The notes under the pieces are model-generated. The model searched no databases and was not told the origin of the DNA. It worked only from the letters and a program-made list of their open reading frames with translations. Positions 28,422 to 37,606 of a stretch of DNA of 64,000 bases are shown here, in pieces. Source of the DNA: Amphritea pacifica (lineage in GTDB: Bacteria; Pseudomonadota; Gammaproteobacteria; Pseudomonadales; Balneatricaceae); the NCBI RefSeq assembly GCF_016924145.1, contig NZ_JAFFZO010000020.1, positions 1-64,000 on the forward strand, written 5' to 3'. The position numbers were made by a program, and so were the translations under genes. Numbering within the stretch: the first letter of the stretch is position 1; each line of letters starts with the position of its first letter.

Positions 28422-29180
28422 TTAAAATACCTCATCATCGTTACCGAGATACGCATCCTGAACAAGCGGGTTGTTGCGGATATTGTCAACGGTATCGGTT
28501 ATTAAGTGCTGGCCATCAACCATCACGGTCATCAGATCTGACAGCTCAAATACCGCATCCATATCGTGTTCAACAAGGACAATGCAGTATTGCTGCTTCA
28601 GCTCTTTTAGCAGGCTGATAATGGTTTGTGATTCTTCATGGCCCATCCCCGCCATTGGTTCGTCCAGTAACAGGACTTTCGGTGAGGTGGCAAGCACCAT
28701 AGCGATCTCCAGCTGGCGCTGCTCACCATAGCTGACCTCGGTTGCCCGGGTATCCGCCCGCGCAGTTAAGCCGACCTGTTGCAATGCCTTCCGGGCTATC
28801 TCGGTGATCTGACGATTTTTGCTGCGTTTTCTGAACAGGTTAAAGTTGCCGCCGATGCGTTGCTGGGCCGCGATACAGCAGTTTTCCAGGCAGGTTGCGT
28901 TATGGAAAATATTGGTCTTCTGAAAGCTGCGGCCAATCCCTTCGCGACAAAACTCATACCCCTTCAGGTGGGTGATCGGTTTTCCGTGATACAGAATAAC
29001 GCCGCTGGTGGCGGGGTAGGCGCCGCAGAGGGTGTTTAACAGCGTGCTTTTGCCTGCGCCATTGGGGCCGACAATGCTGTGCAGCTGTTTATCTTTGAAC
29101 TGTATATTCAGTTCATTCAGTGCTTTCAGTCCCCCCCAGAATTTACACAGATTTTCGGCTTCAAGAATTGTCTGACTCAT
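28422..29180 (-). CDS. livG: Branched-chain-type ABC importer, ATP-binding protein LivG-like
   Basis: A 252-aa ATPase of the LivG type. Walker A is GPNGAGKSTLLN near 40. VSYGEQRQLEIAMVLA is the signature, with Y in place of the usual G, as in LivG. Walker B is LLLDEPMAGM. GIGRSFQKTNIF is the LivG Q-loop segment. It overlaps livM by 4 bp and is 2 bp from livF, so the two ATPases are co-translated and form the heterodimeric motor of the importer. Confidence 0.92.
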   Translation of the reverse strand: MSQTILEAENLCKFWGGLKALNELNIQFKDKQLHSIVGPNGAGKSTLLNTLCGAYPATSGVILYHGKPITHLKGYEFCREGIGRSFQKTNIFHNATCLENCCIAAQQRIGGNFNLFRKRSKNRQITEIARKALQQVGLTARADTRATEVSYGEQRQLEIAMVLATSPKVLLLDEPMAGMGHEESQTIISLLKELKQQYCIVLVEHDMDAVFELSDLMTVMVDGQHLITDTVDNIRNNPLVQDAYLGNDDEVF

Positions 29181-30145
29181 GACCGTTTACCTCCGCTCAG
29201 AGTGTTGAGGAATCCTGCCATACCGTTTTTGAGGGTGAGTACCAGCGCAATAATCAGTGCCCCCATAAAGAACATCCAATACTCTGTCAGATGTTCGATG
29301 AAGTAGTGCAGACCTTCATACACAAAGCTGCCAATAATAGCTCCGTAAATAGTTCCCAGCCCGCCGAGCAGAGCCATCACCAGCGCGGTGGCTGAAACGT
29401 CCCAGGACATCATGCTCGGATTAACAAAGCCAAATTGCAGGGCAAACAGATAACCGGCATAGGCCGCCAGTGAGGAGGCCAGAACATACGCGATTAAACG
29501 AAAATGAAAGATGTTGTAACCCAGCGCTGTGGCCCGGTCCGGGTTCTCCTTCAAAGCATCAATTACCCGTCCGAATGAGGAGTTCATGATGATTTTAAAG
29601 AACACAAAACAGTTAAACAGTGACAGCAGGCAGAGGTAGTAAAAATGGGTTTCATTTTCCAGATCCAGGAAGTTCAGACCAAAAATGCTGGTTTCCGGTT
29701 TGATATACACAAACAGACCATCCTGACCGCCATATTCAATTGAGTCTGCGAAGAAGTAGAAACTCATCTGCGCCAGGGCCAGGGTGATCATAATCATATA
29801 GATGCCGCTGGTGCGCAGGACAATCAGGCCCACAATCAGGGCGATAAAACCGCTGATCAGCATTACATAGAAGGTATAAACCCAGAAGTTAACCGCCTCA
29901 TATTCGGGGGCGAGAATAGTAAATATATAACCCCCCAGGCCGTAAAACATCGCATGTCCCAGGGTGATCAGGCCGGTACGACCCACCAGATAATCCAGTG
30001 ACATAACAAAAATCGCCAGGATGATGATGGTTGAGAATTTATTGATAAAAAAAGTGTTACCCTCGAGAAACAGAGGAATAAACAAACCGATAGCGAAGAA
30101 AAGATAGATAAAAATCTTTTCTGATTTATTAGATAAAATGGACAT
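29177..30145 (-). CDS. livM: Branched-chain-type ABC importer, permease LivM-like
   Basis: A 322-aa inner-membrane permease with about eight to ten hydrophobic segments. Family landmarks are DYLVGRTGLITLGHAMFYGLGGY near 50 and the EAA-like loop FGRVIDALKENPDRATALGYN near 195. That loop meets the ATPases. It is 10 bp after livH and overlaps livG by 4 bp. Confidence 0.92.
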   Translation of the reverse strand: MSILSNKSEKIFIYLFFAIGLFIPLFLEGNTFFINKFSTIIILAIFVMSLDYLVGRTGLITLGHAMFYGLGGYIFTILAPEYEAVNFWVYTFYVMLISGFIALIVGLIVLRTSGIYMIMITLALAQMSFYFFADSIEYGGQDGLFVYIKPETSIFGLNFLDLENETHFYYLCLLSLFNCFVFFKIIMNSSFGRVIDALKENPDRATALGYNIFHFRLIAYVLASSLAAYAGYLFALQFGFVNPSMMSWDVSATALVMALLGGLGTIYGAIIGSFVYEGLHYFIEHLTEYWMFFMGALIIALVLTLKNGMAGFLNTLSGGKRS

Positions 30146-30155
30146 AGTTAAATCC

Positions 30156-31019
30156 TCAGTTTTTGAACAAGCCCTGAGGCTTGACCAGCAGGATCAGTGC
30201 CATCAGCAGATAGATCGACATACTGGATATCTGCGGCAGAAGAACAGAGGCGTAGGTATCTGCGATGCCGACAATCAGTGCTGCCACAAATGCGCCTTTA
30301 ATCGACCCCAGACCGCCAATTACAACCACCACAAAGCAGGAGATCAGCACGTGTTCGCCCATGCCCGGAACCAGGCTGACGATAGGGACAGAAACGATAC
30401 CCGCGAGGGACGCAAGAAATACTCCAATGGCAAACACAATGGTGAACAGCTTGCTGATATCAACACCCAGGTTTTCCACCATGGCCCGATCCGATTCACC
30501 GGCGCGGATCATCATCCCCAGCCTGGTCTTATTGATGGTGAAGTACATGGTTGCAGCAACCAGCAGACAGAGCAGCGAGATAAACAGGCGATAAACCGGG
30601 TATTCGACGATATCCGTCAGCCTGATTGAGCCTGACAGCAGTTCCGGTACTTCAATGCCCAGAGGATCATTGCCCCAGACAAAACTCTGGGTGGCGTTAA
30701 AGATAAAGATCAGCCCCACGGTCAGCAGAACCTGATCCAGATGATCCCGCTTATAGAGATGAATAATCAGAAATCTTTCAATGATGATGCCAATCACCAG
30801 CGCAATTGAGCCACTGATAATAAAGGCCAGCAGAAAGCTATCAGTCAGGGTGGTGAAGTAATATGCGAGGTAAGCCCCGATCATATACATCGAACCATGT
30901 GCCAGATTGAGAATGCCCATGACGCCAAACACCAGTGTGAGTCCCGACGCTATCAGAAACAGTAATAGCCCGTACTGAACTCCGTTGAGAAGTTGTACCA
31001 GGAAAAGAGAAGTATCCAT
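30156..31019 (-). CDS. livH: Branched-chain-type ABC importer, permease LivH-like
   Basis: A 287-aa inner-membrane permease. It begins MDTSLFLVQLLNGVQYG and has LVFGVMGILNLAHGSMYMIGA near 30, the LivH signature. The EAA-like loop is RLGMMIRAGESDRAMVENLG near 175. It pairs with LivM to form the channel. It lies 65 bp downstream of the binding-protein gene. Confidence 0.92.
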   Translation of the reverse strand: MDTSLFLVQLLNGVQYGLLLFLIASGLTLVFGVMGILNLAHGSMYMIGAYLAYYFTTLTDSFLLAFIISGSIALVIGIIIERFLIIHLYKRDHLDQVLLTVGLIFIFNATQSFVWGNDPLGIEVPELLSGSIRLTDIVEYPVYRLFISLLCLLVAATMYFTINKTRLGMMIRAGESDRAMVENLGVDISKLFTIVFAIGVFLASLAGIVSVPIVSLVPGMGEHVLISCFVVVVIGGLGSIKGAFVAALIVGIADTYASVLLPQISSMSIYLLMALILLVKPQGLFKN

Positions 31020-31084
31020 AAATGCTTACCTTAAGAAGAACTTTGAGTGGGCCTCCGCAGAGGCCCGGATCAACTATTTACAGC

Positions 31085-32272
31085 CTACAGCCTACAGCCG
31101 CGGGCAGGGTCTTCCAGATTTTCGTGTGCGACTTTAACCACGGTGTTCTGACCATCGACGACTTTGCGCAGGTAGATGGTCTGAATCGGGTTGTGTGATT
31201 TTGAAAAGTGGAATGCGCCGCGGGGACTATCAATTTCAAGTTGCTCCATCTGTTCGATCAGAGCGGCTTTATCTGAGGTATTTCCCTGAGTAGCGGTGAC
31301 CGCCTGAGCGATCAACTGGCCTGCATCATACCCCTGCACAGCAAACAGATCGGCGGGCTTGCCATAAAGTGTTTCATAGTCCTGACGAAAGTGTTTGTTC
31401 TTCGGAATATCCAGCGCATCGGCGTAGTGCAGAGTGGTAATAACCTCTTCAGCGGCTGGCCCCTGTGCCGTGGTGGTTCCTTCTGTCAGGAAGCCTGAAC
31501 CCAGCAGAGGGATCTTGCCTTTCAGACCCATGGCATCGTAATCCTTAACAAACTTCACCGCACCGCCGCCTGCGAAGAAGACAAACACCGCATCAGGATT
31601 AATGGATGCGATCTCGGTCAGATAGGACTGAAACTCCGTTTTCGGGAACGGCACCAGCATCTCTTTAATGACTTCGCCACCGGCTTTAGTGAAGGACTCA
31701 TTGAAAGCCTCCAGCGACTCTTTACCAAAACCGTAGTTCCAGCTCATGGTGACAATCTTTTTGTAACCCATGTCATACGCTTCTTTACCCATCGGGAAGG
31801 CGGTCTGCCATGAGGAGAACGAGGTACGGAAGACGTTGGGCTGACAGAATGCACCGGTGGCGGCGTTGGCACCGGCATTCGGAATGATCATGATGGAGTC
31901 TTTACCTTTGATCGATTTGATCATCCCCATCGCAACCCCGGAATGTACCGGGCCAATGACGAAATCAGCTTGCTGGTTATCAACCAGAGAGGAGGTAATT
32001 TCGGGTGCCCGTGCCGGTTTGGCTTCGGTGTCCATCTCGATAAATTCAACCGGGCGGCCAGCGATATTGTTGCCTTGCTCTTTTATCGCCTGTTTCAGGC
32101 CATTTCGGGTCGATTCACCCAGTCCGGCATAGACACCACTGAAGGGCAGCATCACACCCACTTTAATCGGATCACTGTCCGCCGCCATTGAGCCGGTGCT
32201 CATAGAGATAATGGTTGCAGCAACGGTAGCAGGTAGAACTGACAGGAATATCTTCTTTTTATTGTTCATCAC
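31085..32272 (-). CDS. ABC transporter periplasmic substrate-binding protein (Peripl_BP_6 type)
   Basis: A 395-aa periplasmic binding protein. The signal peptide ends near residue 30 (SMA-ADSDPIKVG). GVMLPFSGVYAGLGESTRNG is the usual first strand and loop of the branched-chain-amino-acid type. IGPVHSGVAMGM and NAGANAATGAFC shape the ligand site, and FAVQGYDAGQLIAQA follows near 325. The C-terminus ends ARGCRL, and CCTACAG occurs three times in tandem at the stop (31081-31099). It heads the transporter operon and is divergent from the tautomerase/xylE operon. A BenR-type box lies in the shared promoter, pointing toward this gene. The likely ligand is an aromatic acid (inference). Confidence 0.88.
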   Translation of the reverse strand: MMNNKKKIFLSVLPATVAATIISMSTGSMAADSDPIKVGVMLPFSGVYAGLGESTRNGLKQAIKEQGNNIAGRPVEFIEMDTEAKPARAPEITSSLVDNQQADFVIGPVHSGVAMGMIKSIKGKDSIMIIPNAGANAATGAFCQPNVFRTSFSSWQTAFPMGKEAYDMGYKKIVTMSWNYGFGKESLEAFNESFTKAGGEVIKEMLVPFPKTEFQSYLTEIASINPDAVFVFFAGGGAVKFVKDYDAMGLKGKIPLLGSGFLTEGTTTAQGPAAEEVITTLHYADALDIPKNKHFRQDYETLYGKPADLFAVQGYDAGQLIAQAVTATQGNTSDKAALIEQMEQLEIDSPRGAFHFSKSHNPIQTIYLRKVVDGQNTVVKVAHENLEDPARGCRL

Positions 32273-32333
32273 TAATTTCTCAGAGTTAGAGGATTAAGTC
32301 GAACTCAGCCTATGTCTGCAGCGGGTTTTCCAA

Positions 32334-32348
32334 TAGCCACTGGTTGCA
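32334..32348 (-). promoter_or_regulatory. XylS/BenR-type box directed at the ABC transporter operon
   Basis: Read on the minus strand, TGCAACCAGTGGCTA fits TGCA-N6-GGNTA exactly. It lies 62 bp before the start of the binding-protein gene. A degenerate second box (TGCGCTAGATGGACA, minus strand 32368-32354) lies 20 bp upstream. Activator identity is inferred from the AraC/XylS-type gene at 25800. Confidence 0.55.
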
Positions 32349-32383
32349 AGCTTTGTCCATCTAGCGCATTGCATTCGCTTCGC

Positions 32384-32398
32384 TGCAGAAAACGGATA
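32384..32398 (+). promoter_or_regulatory. XylS/BenR-type box directed at the tautomerase/xylE operon
   Basis: TGCAGAAAACGGATA matches TGCA-N6-GGNTA and is very close to the classical Pm box. Exactly 21 bp downstream (32405-32419) is a degenerate partner, TTCGCTGAACGGATT. The tautomerase start is 200 bp away. Confidence 0.6.
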
Positions 32399-32598
32399 CA
32401 GAGTTTCGCTGAACGGATTTTTTTACCCCGTGTGATCGGAGATAGTGGAGATGTTAGAGACGCACCGGGCTGATTTTCTGAGCATCCAGTTTTCTCAACA
32501 CGATGATCAGAACTGTTCTGACCAGAAAGGGCGCGATGTCAGAAACCGGGCACCATCAGAGGCAGGTTCTTCTGAATTTTCAAGAATAGGAAAATAGT

Positions 32599-32790
32599 AT
32601 GCCGATTATTCATGTGAACATCATTGAAGGCAGAACGGATCAGCAGAAAGAGTTGCTGATTCATGAGATTACTGAAGCGGTAAATAGAGCCATCAATGCC
32701 CCGAAGGAGTCGGTGCGGGTGTTGATCACTGATCTGCCTGCGCAACATTGGGGCATTGGTGGTCAGTCAGCAAAAACACTGGGCCGATAA
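32599..32790 (+). CDS. 4-oxalocrotonate tautomerase
   Basis: A 63-aa tautomerase that isomerises 2-hydroxymuconate or 4-oxalocrotonate in the meta-cleavage pathway. It begins MPIIHVNIIEGRTDQQKELL; after Met removal Pro1 is the catalytic base, and Arg11 is present. The C-terminal HWGIGGQ fits the family. It is the first gene of a short plus-strand operon with catechol 2,3-dioxygenase. In TOL-like operons this gene (xylH) is the last, so the order here is rearranged. Confidence 0.9.
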   Translation: MPIIHVNIIEGRTDQQKELLIHEITEAVNRAINAPKESVRVLITDLPAQHWGIGGQSAKTLGR

Positions 32791-32816
32791 ACCCATATCT
32801 GCGAACGTCAGCTGAA

Positions 32817-32903
32817 GCGGGATATCTGCTCGCTGGTCGGGTTTACCCTCTTTCCGATATGCGGATTGAGGTTGTCAAACAACTACAGGTTGAAACGGCC
32901 TGA
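32817..32903 (+). pseudogene. 3' remnant of a XylT/DmpQ-like 2Fe-2S ferredoxin gene
   Basis: Between the tautomerase and xylE an open frame without a start codon reads AGYLLAGRVYPLSDMRIEV and ends QLQVETA before a TGA at 32901. This resembles the C-terminal end of XylT/DmpQ plant-type ferredoxins, where the last cluster cysteine sits in an LAC-R-x-P-SD context; here it is Gly (LAG). In TOL-type operons xylT is directly upstream of xylE, as here. Only about 28 codons remain and no upstream cysteines are found, so it cannot work. XylT helps reactivate oxidised XylE, so its loss may matter. The identification is from memory and needs a search. Confidence 0.55.
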
Positions 32904-32930
32904 TTAAAATAACAACAGAGGATTAACAAA

Positions 32931-33854
32931 ATGAAAAAGGGTGTAATGCGTCCCGGTCATGTGCAGCTCCGGGTTTTGGATATCGAAGAAGCGCTGGCTC
33001 ATTATCGGGACCTGCTGGGACTGATTGAGATGGGGCGCGACGATCAGGGGCGCGCCTATCTTAAGGGCTGGACCGAAGTGGATAAGTTCTCCGTTGTCCT
33101 GCGTCAGGCCGATGAGCCGGGTATGGACTTTATGGGCTTTAAAGTGCTCAACAACGCCGTGCTGGAGCAGCTGGAGAGCGATCTGACAGCGTACGGCTGT
33201 ACTGTGGAGCAGATTGCTGCGGGTGAACTGACAGGCTGTGGTCGTCGCATCCGTTTTGAAGCACCGACCGGACACCGCTTTGAACTCTATGCAGAGAAGG
33301 AACAGACCGGAAAATGGGGGGTATCCAACGTTAACCCGGAAGCCTGGCCGATGGATCTGAAAGGGATGAAGGCCACCCGCTTTGATCACTGCCTGCTGTA
33401 CGGGCCGAATGTTGATGCCACCTATGCGCTGTTCCGCGATGTGCTGGGCTTTGATCTGGCAGAACAGGTGATCGATCCGGAAGGAAACCGTGTAGCGGCG
33501 TTCCTGACAGCCAGCATGAAGGCTCACGATATTGCGTTTATCGACTGTCCGGAGCCGGGTAAATTCCACCATGCGTCATTCTTCCTGGAAACCTGGGAGT
33601 CCGTGCTGCGCGCGGCGGATCTGATCTCTATGACCAATACCTCTATCGATATTGGCCCGACCCGTCACGGTCTGACCCATGGCCAGACGATCTACTTCTT
33701 CGACCCATCGGGTAACCGTAACGAAGTGTTCTGCGGCGGCGATTATCACTACCCCGATCATGAGCCGGTGATCTGGAAAGCCGAGGATCTGGGCAAGGCG
33801 ATCTTCTATCATGACCGGGTTCTGAATGAACGCTTTCTGTCAGTACTCACCTGA
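32931..33854 (+). CDS. xylE: Catechol 2,3-dioxygenase
   Basis: A 307-aa extradiol dioxygenase of the XylE/DmpB type that opens catechol to 2-hydroxymuconic semialdehyde using Fe(II). It begins [25 protein letters not shown]. The iron ligands are seen as His in [10 protein letters not shown] near 153, His in FHHASFF near 213, and Glu in [10 protein letters not shown] near 265. An RBS (GAGGA) stands before ATG 32931. It follows the ferredoxin remnant by 27 bp and ends in a strong terminator. With benABCD nearby it would take the catechol made from benzoate. Confidence 0.95.
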   Translation: MKKGVMRPGHVQLRVLDIEEALAHYRDLLGLIEMGRDDQGRAYLKGWTEVDKFSVVLRQADEPGMDFMGFKVLNNAVLEQLESDLTAYGCTVEQIAAGELTGCGRRIRFEAPTGHRFELYAEKEQTGKWGVSNVNPEAWPMDLKGMKATRFDHCLLYGPNVDATYALFRDVLGFDLAEQVIDPEGNRVAAFLTASMKAHDIAFIDCPEPGKFHHASFFLETWESVLRAADLISMTNTSIDIGPTRHGLTHGQTIYFFDPSGNRNEVFCGGDYHYPDHEPVIWKAEDLGKAIFYHDRVLNERFLSVLT

Positions 33855-33973
33855 TCTGCACCGTTGCCCGGAAAAGGGATTTTTCGGTCTACGCAGCCAG
33901 ATATATTGAGTTTCATATGGCTCATGTATCACCGCGTTTTCATGCTTGCTTTGCTCCCTTTCGCAATGTGTTT

Positions 33974-33999
33974 GGCCTCCTTCCGGAGGCCTTTTTTTT
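33974..33999 (+). terminator. Intrinsic terminator after xylE
   Basis: Stem GGCCTCC/GGAGGCC with a TTCC loop and eight T. It is immediately followed by the repeat array. Confidence 0.85.
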
Positions 34000-34000
34000 G

Positions 34001-35565
34001 TTCATAGGCTGTTATGGGGGATAAAGAAAACCCGCTGGCCTGAGTCTTGATGCTATAAAGGTTTTACCACAGAGGACACAGAGGACACGGGGAAGTACTG
34101 TTTAGCGTTTTCTCTGTGTCCTCTGTGGTGAGTCTGTTTTTGATTTTAAGGGCCCTTGCAATATATAGCTTCACTACTATCTATCACGATGGAATCCTTT
34201 CCCGGTAAAGCGCGATGAACCTTTTTTTGTTCATAGGATGTTATGGGGGATAAAGAAAACCCGCTGGCCTGAGTCTTGATGCTATAAAGGTTTTACCACA
34301 GAGAACACAGAGGACACAGAGGGCACGGGGAAGTACTGTTTAGCGTTTTCTCTGTGCTCTCCGTGTCCTCTGTGGTGAGTCTGTTTTTGATTTTAAGGAC
34401 CCTTGCAAAATATAGCTTCACTACTATCTATCACGATGGAATCCTTTCCCGGTAAAGCGCGATGAACCTTTTCTTGTTCATAGGATGTTATGGGGGATAA
34501 AGAAAACCCGCTGGCCTGAGTCTGGATGCTATAAAGGTTTTACCACAGAGAACACAGAGGACACGGAGAAGTGCTGTTCATCGGTTTCTCTGTGCGCTCT
34601 GTGTTCTCAGTGGTGAGTCTGTTTCAGATGATGGCTCCGTCTTCTATCACGGCAGAAGCCACTCCAAAAACCGCTGGCGGAAGCCTGGATGCTTGATGCT
34701 TTAAAGTTTTAGCACAGTCCCCAAAGGGCATGCTAAGCGCACAGAGGACACGGAGAAGTGCTGTTCATCGGTTTTCTCTGTGCTCTCTGTGTCCTCAGTG
34801 GTGAGTCTGTTTTAGATGATGGCTCCGTCTTCTATCACGGCAGAAGCCACTCCAAAATCCGCTGGCGGAAGCCTGGATGCTTGATGCTATAAAGGTTTTA
34901 GCACAGTCCCCAAAGGGCATACTAAGCGCACAGAGGACACGGAGAAATCCTGTTTAGCGTTTTCTCTGTGCTCTCCGTGTCCTCTGTGGTGAGTCTGTTT
35001 CAGATGATGGCTCCCGTGTTTTATCACGGCAGAAGTCGCGCCAAAAACCGCTGACTTAAGTCTGGATAAGGTTTTACCACAGCCCCAGAGGGCGTGGAGA
35101 AGTGCTGTTTAACGGTTTCTCTGTGCTCTCCGTGTCCTCTGTGGTGAGTCTGTTTTTGATTATGGCTCCGTCTTCTATCACAGCAGAAGCCACTCCAAAA
35201 CCCGCTGACGGAAGCCTGGATGCTTGATGCTATAAAGGTTTTAGCACAGTCCCCAAAGGGCATGCTAAGCGCACAGAGGGCACGGAGAAATCCTGTTTAG
35301 CGTTTTCTCTGTGCTCTCCGTGTCCTCTGTGGTGAGTCTGTTTTTGATTATGGCTCCGTCTTTTATCACGGCAGAAGCCACTGCAAAACCCGCTGGCGGA
35401 AGCCTGGATGCTTGATGCTATAAAGGTTTTAGCACAGTCCCCAAAGGGCATACTAAGCGCACAGAGGGCACGGAGAAATCCTGTTTAGCGTCTTCTCTGT
35501 GCTCTCTGTGTCCTCTGTGGTGAGTCTGTTTCAGATTATGGCTCCGTCTTCTATCACAGCAGAAT
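34001..35565. repeat. Array of eight large hairpin-forming repeats
   Basis: A 1.56-kb region with eight copies of an inverted-repeat module. The left arm has TTTTACCACAGAGGACACAG or TTTTAGCACAG-type sequence; the right arm ends CTCTGTGGTGAGTCTGTTT. The left arms begin near 34060, 34289, 34536, 34705, 34894, 35070, 35237 and 35425, so spacing is 167-247 bp. Units 1-3 are linked by a sequence with ATCACGATGGAATCC (type A). Units 3-8 are linked by ATGGCTCCGTCTT (type B). Most type B units have an extra CCCCAAAGGGCAT inside the left arm. Similar CCACAGAGGACACAGAG modules are widespread noncoding repeats in bacteria. The short ORFs in it (HRGHGEHRE-type) are spurious. Confidence 0.9.
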
Positions 35566-35641
35566 ACCGTTCTATTAATATCTACCCCGATGCCCCTTTC
35601 TTTGTCCGCAAAGACGCATTATCCGGTTTCTGCACAGTAGG

Positions 35642-35677
35642 TGCATAAATAGGATACAGGTCGGCATAAAGCGGATA
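35642..35677 (+). promoter_or_regulatory. Tandem XylS/BenR boxes of the benABCD promoter
   Basis: Two direct repeats, TGCATAAATAGGATA (35642-35656) and GGCATAAAGCGGATA (35663-35677), fit TGCA-N6-GGNTA; the second has G for T at the first base. They start 21 bp apart with a 6-bp spacer, the geometry known for the XylS sites in the TOL Pm promoter. benA starts 53 bp downstream. This is strong evidence that the operon is activated by an XylS/BenR-type protein. Confidence 0.75.
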
Positions 35678-35730
35678 TTGAGTCACCCCTCTGTTGAGTA
35701 TCTTTGAGGAAAACAATAGAGGTGGACCGA

Positions 35731-37068
35731 ATGAACACAGCACTGTTTAATAAAATTGATTCGATGATGGAAGAGAATCCTGAGAAGGGTATCTATCGCT
35801 GCAAGCGGGATATGTTTACCGATCCGGAACTGTTCGAACTCGAGATGAAGCATATCTTTGAAGGCAACTGGATCTATCTTGCCCATGAGAGTCAGATCCC
35901 CAATAAAAATGACTTCTTCACCTATACCATGGGTCGCCAGCCGATCTTCATTACCCGTAACAAAGACAATGAGCTGAAAGCCTTTATCAACGCCTGTAGT
36001 CACCGCGGTGCCATGCTGTGCCGTACAAAAAAGGGTAACCGTGCAGCGCACACCTGTCCGTTCCATGGCTGGGTATTCAATAACGATGGCAAACTGCTGA
36101 AAGTTAAAGACCCGGATGATGCAGGTTATCCTGAGTCATTCAACTGCAAGGGTTCGCATAACCTGAAAGAGGTGCCCCGTTTTGCCAGTTACAAGGGCTT
36201 TCTGTTTGGCAGTCTGAACCCTGATGTCGTCTCTCTGGAAGAGTACCTCGGTGAAGCGGCCAAGATTATCGACATGATCGTGGATCAGTCTCCTGAAGGT
36301 CTGGAAGTGCTGCGTGGCAGCTCTACCTACGTCTATGACGGCAACTGGAAAGTGCAGGCTGAAAACGGCGCAGATGGATACCACGTGAGTGCCGTGCACT
36401 GGAACTATGTGGCAACCACCGGTCGCCGGGATAAAGAAACCGATAAAACCAAAGCGATGGATGCCAGCACCTGGGCGAAGCAGAAAGGGGGCTTCTACGC
36501 CTTTGATCATGGCCATATCTGCTTGTGGATGCAGTGGCCAAACCCTAAAGACCGTCCAATTTATCAGCGCCGTGACGAACTTATCGCCACCAGTGGCGAA
36601 GCCAGAGCCGACTGGATGATCGGTAATCTGCGGAACCTGTGTCTCTATCCAAACGTGTTTCTGATGGATCAGTTCAGCTCGCAGATCCGCCAGTTCCGTC
36701 CGATCGATGTGAATAAGACTGAAGTAACCATCTACTGCATCGCGCCGAAGGGTGAAAGTGCCGAGGCCCGTGCTCAGCGTATCCGTCAGTATGAAGATTT
36801 CTTCAATGCCAGCGGTATGGCAACCCCGGATGACCTGGAAGAGTTCCGCTCATGCCAGAAAGGCTTTATGGCCACCAATCTTGAGTGGAATGATATGTGT
36901 CGTGGTGCTGAACACTGGATTCAGGGACCGGATGAAGAGGCTAAAAAACTGGGCATGAACCCCATTATGAGCGGCGCTAAAACGGAAGATGAGGGCTTGT
37001 ATACCGTTCAGCACCGTTACTGGGTTGATGTGATGAAGAAAGCGGCGTCTGAACAGGAGGAAAAATAA
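35731..37068 (+). CDS. benA: Benzoate 1,2-dioxygenase large (alpha) subunit
   Basis: A 445-aa Rieske oxygenase alpha subunit that adds O2 to benzoate, giving the cis-diol. The Rieske 2Fe-2S site is C-S-H-R-G near 90 with CPFHGW near 110. The mononuclear iron site appears in [13 protein letters not shown] near 215. The start is ATG 35731 because GAGGTGG is 6-12 bases upstream; a nine-residue extension from 35704 lacks a site. It is close in type to BenA/XylX, so toluate may also be a substrate. benB follows after 2 bp. Confidence 0.92.
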   Translation: MNTALFNKIDSMMEENPEKGIYRCKRDMFTDPELFELEMKHIFEGNWIYLAHESQIPNKNDFFTYTMGRQPIFITRNKDNELKAFINACSHRGAMLCRTKKGNRAAHTCPFHGWVFNNDGKLLKVKDPDDAGYPESFNCKGSHNLKEVPRFASYKGFLFGSLNPDVVSLEEYLGEAAKIIDMIVDQSPEGLEVLRGSSTYVYDGNWKVQAENGADGYHVSAVHWNYVATTGRRDKETDKTKAMDASTWAKQKGGFYAFDHGHICLWMQWPNPKDRPIYQRRDELIATSGEARADWMIGNLRNLCLYPNVFLMDQFSSQIRQFRPIDVNKTEVTIYCIAPKGESAEARAQRIRQYEDFFNASGMATPDDLEEFRSCQKGFMATNLEWNDMCRGAEHWIQGPDEEAKKLGMNPIMSGAKTEDEGLYTVQHRYWVDVMKKAASEQEEK

Positions 37069-37070
37069 TC

Positions 37071-37562
37071 ATGTCTATTTCAATTGACCAGGTAAATAAA
37101 TTTCTCTTTGAAGAAGCCCGTTATCTTGATGATAAAGAGTGGGATAGCTGGCTGGAGATGTATGCTGCAGATGCCAGCTACTGGGTGCCATCCTGGGATG
37201 ATACCGGTGAGCTGACGGAAGACCCGCAGACTGAAATTTCGCTGATGTATTATGCATCGCGCAGCGGTCTGGAAGACCGGGTGTTTCGCATCAACACAGA
37301 TAAATCCAGTGCCACCAGCTTGCCTCAGCCGCGTACGTCTCACAACCTGAGCAATATCGAGATTGTCGAAGCCTCTGATGAGCAGTGTAAAGTTCGCTTT
37401 AACTGGGTTAACTATGCCTATCGTTATGAGCATGTGTACACCTACTTCGGTACCAGCTTCTATACCCTGGATATTTCCGGTGAACGTCCGAAGATCAAAG
37501 CGAAAAAAGTCGTCCTGAAAAACGACTATATCCATCATGTGGTCGATATCTATCATCTTTAA
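37071..37562 (+). CDS. benB: Benzoate 1,2-dioxygenase small (beta) subunit
   Basis: A 163-aa structural subunit of the alpha3-beta3 oxygenase. It begins MSISIDQVNKFLFEEARYLD and has the cystatin-like fold residues of the family: WDSWLEMYAADASYWVPSWDD near 25, NLSNIEI near 100 and KKVVLKNDYI near 145. It starts 2 bp after benA and is 44 bp before benC. No catalytic metal is expected. Confidence 0.93.
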   Translation: MSISIDQVNKFLFEEARYLDDKEWDSWLEMYAADASYWVPSWDDTGELTEDPQTEISLMYYASRSGLEDRVFRINTDKSSATSLPQPRTSHNLSNIEIVEASDEQCKVRFNWVNYAYRYEHVYTYFGTSFYTLDISGERPKIKAKKVVLKNDYIHHVVDIYHL

Positions 37563-37606
37563 TAATAACAATAAGGCCCCCGGTTTGACGGGGGCCGGGA
37601 TCGATT

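Noticed and set aside
34001-35565. CRISPR array or protein-coding genes in the repeat region (frames at 35024-35263 and 35230-35451)
   Set aside because: The units are 167-247 bp long with hairpin arms, not 25-40 bp repeats with unique spacers. The HRGHGEHRE-type frames are translations of the repeat arms and occur in many genomes as spurious ORFs.
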